Notes: generated by a model from the sequence alone, not told the origin. A stretch of 64,000 nucleotides of DNA from Ensifer sp. PDNC004 (GCF_016919405.1 NZ_CP070353.1:3918501-3982500), one strand, 5' to 3'; counted from the first letter of the stretch, positions 19,230-30,529 are shown. Made by a program: numbers and translations.

Positions 19230-19332
19230 ATTTTTATTGTATCCGTCAAGGGGAGTCGGAGGCCATGGCCTTGCCGTCCGCGACGATTTTCCCCTAAATG
19301 GGATGCACGCGACAAGGCCACCAGAGGACAGA

Positions 19333-19587
19333 ATGCTCAAGTTCATCGACCCGGACCATCCCTTCTACCGCCCACTGTGGATCCGCCTGCTGATCGTGGG
19401 CTTCTGCGGCGTCTGGACAGTGGTCGAATTCCTGGGCGAGCAGACGATGTGGGGGATGATCTTCCTCGCGGTCACCGCCTATGCCTCGGCAGCGCTTCTG
19501 GTTTTCTACAAGCCGAGCGAGAGGGGCGTCGAGAAGGCCGGGGACGAGGGGCAAGGCAAGGGCGACGGGAGCGACGCTGCCGGCTGA
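19333..19587 (+). CDS. Small membrane protein, DUF3329 type
   Basis: 84 residues starting MLKFIDPDHPFYRPLWIRLL. The DPxHPFxRPLW opening is typical of a small rhizobial DUF3329 group. Two hydrophobic helices follow (about 17-35 and 42-60), then a short charged Lys/Gly/Asp tail. AGAGGAC lies just before the ATG. No function is known. It is convergent with the next gene with only 3 bp between stops. Confidence 0.75.
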   Translation: MLKFIDPDHPFYRPLWIRLLIVGFCGVWTVVEFLGEQTMWGMIFLAVTAYASAALLVFYKPSERGVEKAGDEGQGKGDGSDAAG

Positions 19588-19590
19588 GGT

Positions 19591-20040
19591 TCACGGCGCC
19601 GGGTTGATGGCGCGCATCTGCTTTGCGGCTTCGTCGATCAGCATGTTGGCGATCTTCATGCGCACGGTGGCATTGGCGCGGAAAGCGGCCGGCAATCGGT
19701 CCGGATGGTTCAGGGCCGCGAAGGCCCGCCGTTTTGCCGCGAGCGTCACCTGCGTTTCGCCGTCGACAAGCGCCAGTTCCTCGGCCACGTCTGCAAGCGT
19801 CGTACGGTTGAGATAATCCGGCATGACCGGTGGAGGCGGCGGCTCCACGAAAGACGCATCGAGATAGGCGCGCTCGACGGCGCCGAAGGCAGCCGAGCGG
19901 GCGCTTTCGGCCGCAAAGGTGTTGTCGAATGCCGGGGCATAGGGCGTGGCGACACGCGTCGCTTCGGCCGGTTCCGGTTCGATATCCTCTTCCGATTTCA
20001 GCCGCTCGAGCACCGACTGAAAGACTGACATTCCAAACAT
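19591..20040 (-). CDS. J-domain-like conserved hypothetical protein
   Basis: 149 residues. The first 80 are acidic and low-complexity with a proline run (FVEPPPPPV). The C-terminal 55 residues look like a partial J domain: a helix TLAAKRRAFAALNHPDRLP with the HPD tripeptide that J proteins use to stimulate Hsp70, then a helix TVRMKIANMLIDEAAKQMR. GGAG precedes the ATG. A co-chaperone-like role with DnaK is an inference; helix I of a full J domain is not evident, so it may be degenerate. Confidence 0.7.
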   Translation of the reverse strand: MFGMSVFQSVLERLKSEEDIEPEPAEATRVATPYAPAFDNTFAAESARSAAFGAVERAYLDASFVEPPPPPVMPDYLNRTTLADVAEELALVDGETQVTLAAKRRAFAALNHPDRLPAAFRANATVRMKIANMLIDEAAKQMRAINPAP

Positions 20041-20115
20041 GACGTCTCCGATCGCCGTGCAAAATGGCAGGCGGAGATTATCCCGGGCTGATCAGCGTGA
20101 TCATGCCCGGGCTGG

Positions 20116-21087
20116 TCAGGCGCGGCCTTGCTTGAGGATCAGGTCGTAGAGCAGCTTGGCGCTCGGCGGCAGCGCGCGTCCCTCGGCGGTGATCAGCCCA
20201 TAGGGTTTGATGCGGATCGGGATCTCGGTCTTCAGGATGCGGATTTCCCCGGCCGGCGTGCCGTTGCCGGCAATCAGGTTGGCGACGTCGAGCGCCACTG
20301 GTGCAATTGCGTTTGTGTTGCGCACGATCGACAGCGTCAGGATGATCGACGAGGTGTTGATCACGGTCGCCGGCAACCGCACCCCTGCCGCGACGAAACT
20401 GTCTTCGACCGCGCGCCTCAGAAGCGTGCCGGGCGGCTGGAATACCCAGTCATAGGAGGGCAGGTCCTCGGCGACGACCATGGGCTTGTCGAGCAGCGGA
20501 TGGCCGTCGCGCACGATCAGGCAGACTTCCTCGTAGCCGATCTCCACCATGTTGAAGAGCCGCGGCGGCTGGTCGTCGGGGATGCGGCCGATGATGAAAT
20601 CGTGTCGGGCGGCGAGCAGTTCCCTGGCCAGCACGTTGCTGTTTTCGATCTGGACGTTGATCTCGATGCCGGGATAGGCGGTCATCACCTGGCGGATGGC
20701 GGGTACAGCGAGGTTGAGCGCCGGGCCCGTGACAGAGCCGAGCGAGACCGAACCGCCGCTGCCGGTCTTCAGCTCGTTGATCTCGCGCGATGCCTCCCGC
20801 AGCTCCAGAAATATACTGCGCGCGCGCCGCGCCAGCGCTTCGCCATAGGGCGTCAACAGGACGCCACGCGCCACGCGTTCGCACACCGGCGCCTTCAGCA
20901 TGGTCTCGATTTCCGAGAGCATGCGCGATGCCGCCGGTTGCGAGATGCCGAGGGCGTCGGCGGCGGCGCTGATACGGCGGTGATCGTCGATCGCGAGAAT
21001 CAGGCGGAGGTGGCTGATCTTCAGGCCCGAGCGGAAGAGCGTCGAATCGACGAGTTCGCCGGCGGTGCTCGGTTTCTGATCGCGCAT
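20116..21087 (-). CDS. gbpR: LysR-family regulator divergent from chvE (GbpR type)
   Basis: 323 residues. The HTH lies at about 23-60 (LKISHLRLILAIDDHRRISA then ADALGISQPAASRMLSEIE), followed by an effector domain of two Rossmann lobes. AGAGG lies before the ATG. In Agrobacterium the gene divergent from chvE is gbpR, a LysR activator that responds to galactose, arabinose and fucose and drives chvE. The same arrangement here supports the name. The 287-bp AT-rich gap to chvE should hold its binding sites. Confidence 0.85.
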   Translation of the reverse strand: MRDQKPSTAGELVDSTLFRSGLKISHLRLILAIDDHRRISAAADALGISQPAASRMLSEIETMLKAPVCERVARGVLLTPYGEALARRARSIFLELREASREINELKTGSGGSVSLGSVTGPALNLAVPAIRQVMTAYPGIEINVQIENSNVLARELLAARHDFIIGRIPDDQPPRLFNMVEIGYEEVCLIVRDGHPLLDKPMVVAEDLPSYDWVFQPPGTLLRRAVEDSFVAAGVRLPATVINTSSIILTLSIVRNTNAIAPVALDVANLIAGNGTPAGEIRILKTEIPIRIKPYGLITAEGRALPPSAKLLYDLILKQGRA

Positions 21088-21151
21088 TTCAACCTCTGCG
21101 TTTTTTTATTTGGTTTTCAGGGATTTTCAAAAATCACACTGTTTGCGCTCG

Positions 21152-21196
21152 ATATATCATTTTTGGTATGTATTCAAAGCAATATTGTATTTGACA
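21152..21196 (+). promoter_or_regulatory. chvE promoter region with candidate LysR site
   Basis: In the gbpR-chvE gap there is an imperfect dyad (ATATATCA, five T, GGTATGTAT, 21152-21173), followed by TTGACA at 21191-21196. The dyad is a candidate regulator site and TTGACA a candidate -35 element; no good -10 sequence is obvious. Confidence 0.35.
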
Positions 21197-21374
21197 GTTA
21201 TATGGTTTCATTCCAGTTTTTGCTTATGTGCCAGCGCATGTAGGAGCATGCGAGGCGGGGAGGCCTCTCCTTCACCTTGACCGCAGCCGGAGACGAAGAT
21301 CTCGGGCGGCGGATTGCTGCGCATAGACGGAAAGGCTCTCGCCTGCCGGCTTCAACTTTTTTGGGAGAGAACTG

Positions 21375-22442
21375 ATGAAATTGATGACTTCGCTTCTCGC
21401 AGCCGCCGCGATTTCGATCGCGTCCTTCGCTGCACCGGCATTTGCGCAGGACAAGGGCACGGTCGGCATTTCCATGCCGACGAAGACGTCGACCCGCTGG
21501 ATTTCCGACGGCGAGACCATGGAGAAGCTGTTCAAGGAAGCGGGCTACACGCCGGACCTGCAGTTCGCTGACGACGACATCCCGAACCAGCTTGCCCAGA
21601 TCGAAAACATGGTGACCAAGGGTGCCAAGGTTCTCGTCATCGGCGCCATCGACGGCACGACGCTCTCCGACATCCTGCAGAAGGCGCACGACGCCGGCGT
21701 CAAGGTCATCGCCTATGACCGCCTGATCCGCGACTCGGGCAATGTCGACTACTACGCCACCTTCGACAACTTCCAGGTTGGCGTGCAGCAGGCAACCTCG
21801 CTCGTCCAGGGCCTCAAGCTCGACGGCGCAACCGAGCCGAAGAACATCGAACTGTTCGGCGGTTCGCCTGACGATAACAACGCCTTCTTCTTCTACGATG
21901 GCGCGATGTCGGTCCTGCAGCCGCTGATCGACAGCAAGAAGATCGTGGTCAAGTCCGGCCAGAAGGGCATGGACCAGGTCGGCACGCTGCGTTGGGACGG
22001 TGCCGTTGCCCAGGCCCGCATGGAAAACCTGCTGTCGTCGAACTACACCGACGCCAAGGTCGATGGCGTTCTGTCGCCTTATGACGGCCTGTCGATCGGC
22101 ATCATCTCGGCGCTGAAGGGCGTCGGTTACGGCTCGGGCGACATGGCGATGCCTGCCGTGACCGGTCAGGACGCCGAGCTGCCGTCGGTCAAGTCGATCC
22201 TTGCCGGCGAACAGTATTCGTCGATCTTCAAGGACACGCGCGAACTCGCCAAGGTCACCGTCGGCATGGTCAACGCGATCATGGAAGGCAAGGAGCCGGA
22301 AGTGAACGACACCAAGACCTATGACAACGGCGTCAAGGTGGTTCCGTCCTACCTCTTGAAGCCGGTTGCCGTCGACAAGTCCAACATCAAGGACGTGCTG
22401 GTTTCCTCCGGTTACTACACCGAAGACCAGATCAATAATTGA
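21375..22442 (+). CDS. chvE: Sugar-binding periplasmic protein ChvE
   Basis: 355 residues with a signal peptide ([20 protein letters not shown], cleavage after AFA). The mature protein has the ChvE/MglB-type segments [79 protein letters not shown] and [10 protein letters not shown]. It binds galactose, glucose, arabinose and related aldoses in the periplasm. It feeds the GguAB transporter, and in Agrobacterium it also modulates the VirA sensor. GGGAGAG precedes the ATG. Gene order gbpR/chvE/gguABC is as in Agrobacterium. Confidence 0.95.
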   Translation: MKLMTSLLAAAAISIASFAAPAFAQDKGTVGISMPTKTSTRWISDGETMEKLFKEAGYTPDLQFADDDIPNQLAQIENMVTKGAKVLVIGAIDGTTLSDILQKAHDAGVKVIAYDRLIRDSGNVDYYATFDNFQVGVQQATSLVQGLKLDGATEPKNIELFGGSPDDNNAFFFYDGAMSVLQPLIDSKKIVVKSGQKGMDQVGTLRWDGAVAQARMENLLSSNYTDAKVDGVLSPYDGLSIGIISALKGVGYGSGDMAMPAVTGQDAELPSVKSILAGEQYSSIFKDTRELAKVTVGMVNAIMEGKEPEVNDTKTYDNGVKVVPSYLLKPVAVDKSNIKDVLVSSGYYTEDQINN

Positions 22443-22456
22443 TCTTTTTGAGCGTG

Positions 22457-22482
22457 AGGGCCCGTGCATGCGCGCGGGCCCT
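22457..22482. terminator. Hairpin between chvE and gguA
   Basis: AGGGCCCG and CGGGCCCT form an 8-bp GC stem around a 10-nt loop 15 bp after the chvE stop. Only a short TTC follows. It probably attenuates or protects the 3' end so that chvE mRNA exceeds that of the transporter genes. Confidence 0.65.
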
Positions 22483-22539
22483 TCTATCCAGATGACGGAG
22501 CCGGTACTCTCTCGAAGACTGCCGCTGGAATGACTGAAC

Positions 22540-24074
<1,535 letters not shown>

Positions 24075-24075
<1 letters not shown>

Positions 24076-25283
24076 TGGTCGCCGATACGAGCACCCAAAA
24101 CAACAACCCCTCGATCGGGGACTACCTCAAGAACAACATCCGCGAATACGGCCTGCTGGTCGCGCTCGTCGTGATCATGCTGTTCTTCCAGTTCGTCACG
24201 AATGGCGTCCTGTTCAAGCCGGTCAACATCACCAACCTGGTGCTGCAGAACTCGTTCATCGTCATCATGGCGCTCGGCATGCTGCTGATCATCGTCGCCG
24301 GGCATATCGACCTGTCGGTCGGCTCGATCGTCGCCTTCATCGGCGCGATTTCGGCGATCATGCTGGTCAAATGGGGCCTGCCGGCCATCGTCGTCATCCC
24401 CGCCTGTCTGATCGTTGGCGGCATCATGGGGGCGGCGCAGGGCTATTGGGTTGCCTACCAGAAGATCCCGTCCTTCATCGTCACACTGGCCGGCATGCTG
24501 GTTTTTCGCGGGCTCACCTATGTGGTGCTCGGCGGCCGCCCGATCGGTCCGTTCCCGAAGGAATTCCAGCTGCTGTCGACGGGCTTCGTTCCGGATTTCC
24601 TCTATTTCCTCAACCCGGCGCCCGAGACAATCCAGAACATGGTGGCGCTCGTCGCCGTCATCGCGCTGGTCGGCTACGCGATCTATGCGGGCATTCGCGA
24701 CCGCAAGATCAACGAGCAGCACGGCACGGAAAACGAGCCGTTCATCTTCTTCGCCGTGCAGATGGCGGTCATCGCCGCCGTGGCGCTGTTCATCGGCTTC
24801 CAGCTCGCGACCTATCGCGGCCTGCCGAACGTGCTGATCGCCATGGCCGTGCTGATCGCGCTCTACACCTTCATCACCACCCGATCGACGATCGGCCGGC
24901 GCATCTATGCGATGGGCGGCAACGTGAAGGCGACAAAGCTTTCGGGCATCAATACCGAACGGCTGACCTTCTACACCTTCGTCAACATGGGCGTGCTTGC
25001 CGCACTCGCCGGCATGATCATCACCGCACGGCTCAACTCGGCCACGCCGAAAGCGGGTGTCGGCTTCGAGCTCGACGTGATCGCGGCCTGCTTCATCGGC
25101 GGCGCCTCGGCGTCGGGCGGCGTCGGCAAGATCATCGGGGCTGTCATCGGCGCCTTCATCATGGGCGTGATGAACAACGGCATGTCGATCATGGGCATCG
25201 GCATCGATTACCAGCAACTGATCAAGGGCCTCGTGCTCCTCGCTGCGGTGTTCTTCGATGTCTACAACAAGAACAAGGGTTGA
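24075..25283 (+). CDS. gguB: Sugar ABC transporter permease GguB
   Basis: 402 residues with about ten hydrophobic helices. The CUT2 permease signature is LGMLLIIVAGHIDLSVGSIV near residue 80, and the C-terminal family region is CFIGGASASGGVGKIIGAVI. A polar insert around 200-235 makes it longer than simple ribose permeases. It forms the membrane channel with GguA for sugars delivered by ChvE. Its ATG overlaps the gguA stop. Confidence 0.93.
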
Positions 25284-25326
25284 GCGGAAAGCCATAAGAC
25301 CCGGCGTAAACCAGTAACATTCACCG

Positions 25327-25364
25327 GCAGCCGCGGCTGCCAGGATCGGCGGATTGGTCCGCCG
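25327..25364. other. Two adjacent hairpins between gguB and gguC
   Basis: GCAGCCGCGGCTGC (25327-25340) is a perfect palindrome. CGGCGGA-TTGG-TCCGCCG (25347-25364) is a perfect 7-bp stem with a 4-nt loop. They sit in the 168-bp gap after gguB. Neither has a T-run, so they look like mRNA processing or attenuation structures. Confidence 0.5.
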
Positions 25365-25451
25365 GAATTGGGTGGCGAGAGCCACCCACGGGAACGCTTT
25401 TGCCTCGAGAAGGCGAACACAGCGACCCGAGACGATAGGAAGGATAGCATC

Positions 25452-26447
25452 GTGCTGATTTCGCAGATCAGGAACGAAGACGGATCGATCACGGTGGCGG
25501 TGCGGCAGCCCGGTGAGGCGGCGCATGCGGTGAACGGTGCGGCGAGCGTCTATGCGCTGGCGATGGAAGCGGCCAATGCCGGGCGCAGCCTGAAGGAGAC
25601 GATCGAGGCCAAGGGTCTCGGGGCCGCCGTCGACCTCGACAAGGCCTATGCGGAGGGACGCTTCCTGCCGCCGATCACCCATCCGGATCCGGCGCACTTG
25701 CATCTGACCGGCACGGGGCTCACGCACTTGGGCTCGGCTGCGACCCGCGACGCCATGCACAAGAAGACAAGCGAGGCAGCCGAGGAAACGTTGACGGACT
25801 CGATGAAGATGTTCCGCATGGGCCTCGAAGGCGGCAAGCCGAAATCAGGCGAGACCGGCGTGCAGCCTGAATGGTTCTACAAGGGCAACGGCACGTCCGC
25901 CGTGGCGCCCGGTGATGCGCTCGTTTCGCCCGCTTTTGCCGAGGACGGCGGCGAAGAGCCGGAAATGGCCGGCATCTACGTTATCTCTGACAAGGGCGTT
26001 CCGTTCCGTATCGGTTTCGCCGTTGCCAACGAGTTCTCCGACCACAAGACCGAACGGGTCAACTACCTCTGGCTGGCGCATTCGAAGCTGCGTCAGGCAA
26101 GCTTCGGTCCGGAAATCCGCATCGGCGTGGCGCCGGAGGATATCCGTGGCATGTCGCGCATCCTGCGCGGCGGAAAGGTGCTCTGGGAAAAGCCGTTCCT
26201 GTCGGGCGAAGCCAACATGTCGCACAGCTTCGCCAATCTTGAGCATCACCATTTCAAGTATGGCCTGTTCCGCCAGCCGGGCGACGTGCACGTGCACATG
26301 TTCGGCACGGCAACGCTGTCCTTCGGTGACGGCATCCGCACCGAGGAAGGCGACGTGTTCGAGATCGAGGCTTCGGGCTTCGGCCTGCCGCTTCGCAACG
26401 CGCTTGCCATCGCGGCAGACGAAGAAGTCGCGATCCGTCAGCTCTGA
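25452..26447 (+). CDS. gguC: FAH-superfamily sugar-acid dehydratase-like protein GguC (AraD1 family)
   Basis: 331 residues from a GTG at 25452 with GGAAGGA upstream. The C-terminal half shows the fumarylacetoacetate-hydrolase fold with metal-site residues, for example GGEEPEMAGIYVISDKGVP and FAVANEFSDHKTE. FAH-fold relatives such as XylX dehydrate 2-keto-3-deoxy-pentonates. Here it lies between a sugar transporter and genes for the following and preceding steps of an oxidative pentose route, so dehydration of a 2-keto-3-deoxy sugar acid to 2-oxoglutarate semialdehyde is a good inference. The name follows the Agrobacterium gene order. Confidence 0.88.
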   Translation: MLISQIRNEDGSITVAVRQPGEAAHAVNGAASVYALAMEAANAGRSLKETIEAKGLGAAVDLDKAYAEGRFLPPITHPDPAHLHLTGTGLTHLGSAATRDAMHKKTSEAAEETLTDSMKMFRMGLEGGKPKSGETGVQPEWFYKGNGTSAVAPGDALVSPAFAEDGGEEPEMAGIYVISDKGVPFRIGFAVANEFSDHKTERVNYLWLAHSKLRQASFGPEIRIGVAPEDIRGMSRILRGGKVLWEKPFLSGEANMSHSFANLEHHHFKYGLFRQPGDVHVHMFGTATLSFGDGIRTEEGDVFEIEASGFGLPLRNALAIAADEEVAIRQL

Positions 26448-26513
26448 CAGATCTCCAGGCGCGACCGTTCGAGAGGGACGGTCGCTCGCGTTCATGACGG
26501 AGGCTCGAAGCCT

Positions 26514-27947
26514 ATGACATTGCACCAAAACCTGATTGCCGGCGAATGGGTCGGTGGTGACGGGGTTGCCAACATCAACCCGTCCGACACCAACGACGTG
26601 GTCGGCGAATATGCCCGCGCGTCAGCGGACGATGCGCGGGCGGCGATTGCCGCTGCGAAGGCGGCGTTTCCGGCCTGGTCGCGCTCCGGCATCCTCGAGC
26701 GCCATGCGATCCTGAGAAAAACCGCCGACGAGATCCTTGCCCGCAAGGACGAGCTCGGCAGGCTGTTGTCGCGCGAGGAAGGCAAGACATTGGCCGAAGG
26801 CATCGGCGAGACGGTGCGCGCCAGCCAGATCTTCGACTTCTTCGCCGGCGAATGCCTGCGGTTGGCGGGCGAAGTGCTGCCGTCGGCAAGGCCCAATATC
26901 GGCGTCGAGATCACCCGAGAACCGGTCGGCGTCGTCGGCATCATCACGCCCTGGAATTTCCCGATCGCCATTCCTGCCTGGAAGATCGCGCCGGCGCTTT
27001 GTTACGGCAACACCGTTGTCTTCAAGCCGGCCGAGCTGGTGCCCGGCAGTTCCTGGGCGATCGTCGATATCCTGCACCGCGCCGGCCTGCCGAAGGGCGT
27101 GTTGAACCTCGTCATGGGCAAGGGCTCGGTCGTCGGCCAGGCGATGCTCGACAGCCCCGACGTGCACGCCATCACCTTTACCGGCTCGACCGGTACCGGC
27201 AAATGCGTCGCACTGGCTTCGGTCGAGCACAATCGCAAATACCAGCTGGAGATGGGCGGCAAGAACCCCTTTGTCGTGCTCGACGATGCCGATCTCAATG
27301 TCGCGGTCGAGGCAGCGGTCAATTCCGCCTTCTTCTCCACCGGCCAGCGCTGCACCGCGTCGTCCCGCCTCATCGTCACCGAGGGCATTCATGATCGTTT
27401 CGTTGCCGCGATGGGCGAGCGGATGAAGGGGCTTGTTATCGACGACGCCTTGAAGGCAGGCACCCAGATCGGTCCGGTGGTCGACCAGAGCCAGCTCAAC
27501 CAGGACACCGACTATATCGCCATCGGAAAGCAGGAAGGCGCCAAGCTTGCCTTCGGCGGCGAGCTCTTGAAACGCGACACGCCCGGCTTCTACCTGCAGC
27601 CGGCGCTGTTTACCGAGGCGACAAACGCCATGCGCATTTCCCGCGAAGAGATCTTCGGGCCGGTCGCATCGGTCATCCGGGTCAGGGACTACGACGAAGC
27701 GCTCTCTGTCGCCAACGACACACCCTTCGGCCTGTCGTCGGGCATCGCCACCACCAGCCTCAAGCACGCGACCCATTTCAAGCGCAATGCGGAAGCGGGC
27801 ATGGTGATGGTCAACCTGCCGACGGCGGGCGTCGACTTCCATGTGCCGTTTGGCGGCCGCAAGGGCTCGTCGCACGGATCGCGCGAGCAGGGACGCTACG
27901 CCGCCGAGTTCTACACAACCGTCAAGACGGCCTACACGCTCGCCTGA
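26514..27947 (+). CDS. Aldehyde dehydrogenase, probable 2-oxoglutarate semialdehyde dehydrogenase
   Basis: 477 residues, full length for the family. The NAD-binding region is IITPWNFPIAIPAWKIAPAL with GSTGTGK, the general base Glu is in LEMGGKNPF, and the catalytic Cys280 is in STGQRCTASSR. Succinate/glutarate-type semialdehyde dehydrogenases of this subgroup oxidise 2-oxoglutarate semialdehyde to 2-oxoglutarate. Its place between gguC and a sugar-acid dehydratase fits the last step of a Weimberg-like pentose pathway feeding the TCA cycle. The exact substrate is inferred from context. Confidence 0.88.
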   Translation: MTLHQNLIAGEWVGGDGVANINPSDTNDVVGEYARASADDARAAIAAAKAAFPAWSRSGILERHAILRKTADEILARKDELGRLLSREEGKTLAEGIGETVRASQIFDFFAGECLRLAGEVLPSARPNIGVEITREPVGVVGIITPWNFPIAIPAWKIAPALCYGNTVVFKPAELVPGSSWAIVDILHRAGLPKGVLNLVMGKGSVVGQAMLDSPDVHAITFTGSTGTGKCVALASVEHNRKYQLEMGGKNPFVVLDDADLNVAVEAAVNSAFFSTGQRCTASSRLIVTEGIHDRFVAAMGERMKGLVIDDALKAGTQIGPVVDQSQLNQDTDYIAIGKQEGAKLAFGGELLKRDTPGFYLQPALFTEATNAMRISREEIFGPVASVIRVRDYDEALSVANDTPFGLSSGIATTSLKHATHFKRNAEAGMVMVNLPTAGVDFHVPFGGRKGSSHGSREQGRYAAEFYTTVKTAYTLA

Positions 27948-28001
27948 AGCGCGCCGTCACAGGTCCGCGTGAACGGCGCGGGCCGCATAAGGAAGGAAGA
28001 G

Positions 28002-29747
28002 ATGAAGAAGAAAGCTGAATGGCCGCGCAAGCTGCGTTCGCAGGATTGGTTCGGCGGCACCGGCAAGAATGCCATCATGCACCGCTCCTGGATGAAGAAC
28101 CAGGGCCTGCCCGCCGACACCTTCGATGGCCGTCCGATCATCGGCATCTGTAACACCTGGTCGGAGTTGACGCCGTGCAACGCGCATCTGCGTGACCTTG
28201 CCGAGCGGGTGAAGCGTGGCGTCTATGAGGCCGGCGGCTTCCCGGTCGAGTTTCCGGTGTTTTCCGTCGGCGAAAGCACGCTGCGTCCGACGGCGATGAT
28301 GTTCCGCAACCTCGCGGCGATGGACGTCGAAGAAGCGATCCGCGGCAATCCGGTCGATGGCGTCGTGCTGCTTGGCGGCTGCGACAAGACCACGCCGAGC
28401 CTGTTGATGGGCGCTGCCAGCGTCGATATCCCGGTTATCCTCGTCTCCGGCGGCCCGATGCTGAATGGCAAGTGGCGCGGCAAGGACGTCGGCTCCGGCA
28501 CGGCAATCTGGCAATTCTCGGAAATGGTGAAGTCCGGCGAGATGTCGCTCGCCGAATTCATGGACGCGGAGCAGGGCATGGCCCGCTCGGCCGGCAGCTG
28601 CATGACCATGGGCACGGCCTCGACGATGGCCTCGATGGCCGAAGCGCTCGGCATGACCCTGCCCGGCAATGCGGCGATCCCTGCCGTCGATGCCCGCCGC
28701 CGGGTGATCTCCCAGCTCTCCGGCCGCCGCATCGTCGACATGGTCAAGGAGGATCTGAAGCCTTCGGATATCCTGACGAAGCAGGCCTTCGAGAACGCCA
28801 TTCGCGTCAACGGCGCTGTCGGCGGCTCGACCAACGCCGTGCTGCACCTCTTGGCGCTTGCCGGCCGTGTCGGTGTCGACCTCAGTCTCGACGATTGGGA
28901 TCGCCTCGGCCGCGACGTGCCGACGATCGTCAACCTGCAGCCGTCGGGCAAGTACCTGATGGAGGAGTTCTATTATGCCGGCGGCCTGCCGGTCGTGATC
29001 AAGGCCGTTGGCGAAATGGGCCTCCTTCACAAGGATACTGTGACCGTCACCGGTGACACGATCTGGAACGACGTCAAGGATGTCGTCAACTACAACGACG
29101 ACGTGATCGTGCCGCGCGACAAGGCGCTGACCAAGTCAGGTGGCATCGCCGTGCTGCGCGGCAACCTGGCGCCGAAGGGCTGCGTGTTGAAGCCGTCCGC
29201 CGCTTCGCCGCACCTGATGCAGCACAAGGGCCGGGCGGTCGTGTTCGAGAGCATCGAGGACTACCACGCACGCATCAACAGCGAGGATCTCGACATCGAC
29301 GAGACCTGCGTGATGGTGCTGAAATATTGCGGCCCGAAGGGCTATCCGGGCATGGCCGAGGTCGGCAATATGGGCCTGCCGCCGAAGGTGTTGAAGAAGG
29401 GCATTACCGACATGATCCGCATCTCGGATGCGCGCATGTCCGGTACCGCCTACGGCACCGTGATCCTGCATACCGCGCCGGAAGCCGCCGACGGTGGGCC
29501 GCTGGCCCTGGTTCAAAACGGCGACATGATCGCCGTCGACGTACCCGCCCGCACCATCCATCTCGACGTCTCCGACGAAGAATTGGCCCGCCGTCGTGCG
29601 GCCTGGGTCTCTCCGGTGATGCCGCTCAAGGGTGGTTATGCCGGCCTCTACGTCAAGAGCGTGATGCAGGCCGACACGGGCGCGGATCTCGACTTCCTCG
29701 TCGGTCCGCGGGGCGCGGAAATTCCGATGAACCGCGACAGCCACTGA
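28002..29747 (+). CDS. IlvD/Edd-family dehydratase, probable L-arabinonate (sugar-acid) dehydratase
   Basis: 581 residues from the ATG at 28002, preceded by AAGGAAGGAAG. Iron-sulfur ligands are seen in NTWSELTPCNAH, GGCDKTTPS and SAGSCMTMGTAST, and the C-terminal barrel shows SDARMSGTAYGTV. Sugar-acid members of this family remove water from aldonates such as L-arabinonate, D-galactonate or D-xylonate to give 2-keto-3-deoxy acids. Being last in the chvE-ggu unit, it would supply the substrate of GguC. Amino-acid type IlvD is less likely given the context and the AWVSPVMPLKGGYAGLY tail. Confidence 0.87.
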   Translation: MKKKAEWPRKLRSQDWFGGTGKNAIMHRSWMKNQGLPADTFDGRPIIGICNTWSELTPCNAHLRDLAERVKRGVYEAGGFPVEFPVFSVGESTLRPTAMMFRNLAAMDVEEAIRGNPVDGVVLLGGCDKTTPSLLMGAASVDIPVILVSGGPMLNGKWRGKDVGSGTAIWQFSEMVKSGEMSLAEFMDAEQGMARSAGSCMTMGTASTMASMAEALGMTLPGNAAIPAVDARRRVISQLSGRRIVDMVKEDLKPSDILTKQAFENAIRVNGAVGGSTNAVLHLLALAGRVGVDLSLDDWDRLGRDVPTIVNLQPSGKYLMEEFYYAGGLPVVIKAVGEMGLLHKDTVTVTGDTIWNDVKDVVNYNDDVIVPRDKALTKSGGIAVLRGNLAPKGCVLKPSAASPHLMQHKGRAVVFESIEDYHARINSEDLDIDETCVMVLKYCGPKGYPGMAEVGNMGLPPKVLKKGITDMIRISDARMSGTAYGTVILHTAPEAADGGPLALVQNGDMIAVDVPARTIHLDVSDEELARRRAAWVSPVMPLKGGYAGLYVKSVMQADTGADLDFLVGPRGAEIPMNRDSH

Positions 29748-30148
29748 CGCTGTCGGCGCAAGAACGGACGGTTCGCTCGTCCTTCTGCGTGCGCCACAGT
29801 TTGCGTCAAATCAGACGTACAAAGGTCACCGTCGCACCGCTATTGCTCTGCGACGGCCCCAATCCGCCTTTGTCCGCAGGCCTGTTCCTCTTTCCTTACT
29901 TCTGGGTAAGCACTTACCACTGGGTGCGTATTGGCGTCGCAGCGTCGACGTCATAGTTTGTCCCCGCGACGGTACGTGCCTGCAGACGGGGCGGCCGCGG
30001 CAGTGCTCATTGAACGGCGGCGATCGAAGCAAATTTGCAGCCGCCGCCCAGCCGCCAGCTCTTCTGCGGCGAGAAGGAGCATGCGCCTCGGCTTGGTCGT
30101 CTTAGCGAGCGTCGCGCCGGAACCTATGATCCAGAGGAGTGAAGAAGC
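29748..30148. other. Gene-free stretch after the sugar operon
   Basis: About 400 bp without a supported gene. It has a weak GGACG/CGTCC hairpin near 29765-29785 that may terminate the sugar operon, and a perfect 14-bp palindrome GGTAAG-CA-CTTACC at 29905-29918 of unknown role. The promoter of the next gene should be in its right half; nothing else was recognised. Confidence 0.4.
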
Positions 30149-30529
30149 GTGCCGCTGACAGATCTCATCGATACCTATTGCGCCGCCTGGTCGTCGGAGG
30201 ACGCCGAGCAGAGGCGGGCGTGGTTGGTACCGATCTGGGCCGATGGCGCAACGTATACGGATCCAACGGTTCATGCCGTCGGCGCAGAAGAACTGCTCGC
30301 GCATATCGCCGGCATTCAGGCCAGGCATCCGGGAGCGCGCATTACGCGGACAAGCGACCTGGATGTTCATCATGGGATCGCACGCTTCGCCTGGCGGTTT
30401 GTGATGCCCGACGGATCATCTTTCCCCGAGGGTCTGGACATCGCATTCCTAGATCCCGGCCAGACGCGCATTACGCGCATCATCGGCTTTTTCGGGCCGC
30501 TGGTCAGCCTGACGGCGTCGCGCGTCTGA
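30149..30529 (+). CDS. NTF2-like/SnoaL-type small protein
   Basis: 126 residues from GTG at 30149 with GAGGAG upstream. The layout is that of the NTF2 cone fold: helices LTDLIDTYCAAWSSEDAEQR, then strands DGATYTDPTVHAVG, HPGARITRTSDLDVHHGIAR and a last strand ITRIIGFFGPL. Such proteins include isomerases, hydrolases and ligand-binding proteins, and no function can be assigned. It stands alone between gene-poor gaps. Confidence 0.75.
   Translation: MPLTDLIDTYCAAWSSEDAEQRRAWLVPIWADGATYTDPTVHAVGAEELLAHIAGIQARHPGARITRTSDLDVHHGIARFAWRFVMPDGSSFPEGLDIAFLDPGQTRITRIIGFFGPLVSLTASRV

Noticed and set aside
20082..20119. 14-bp direct repeat CCCGGGCTG(A/G)TCAG, 24 bp apart
   Set aside because: It overlaps the gbpR stop region and is GC-rich. 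It is too short and has no further context to call an element.
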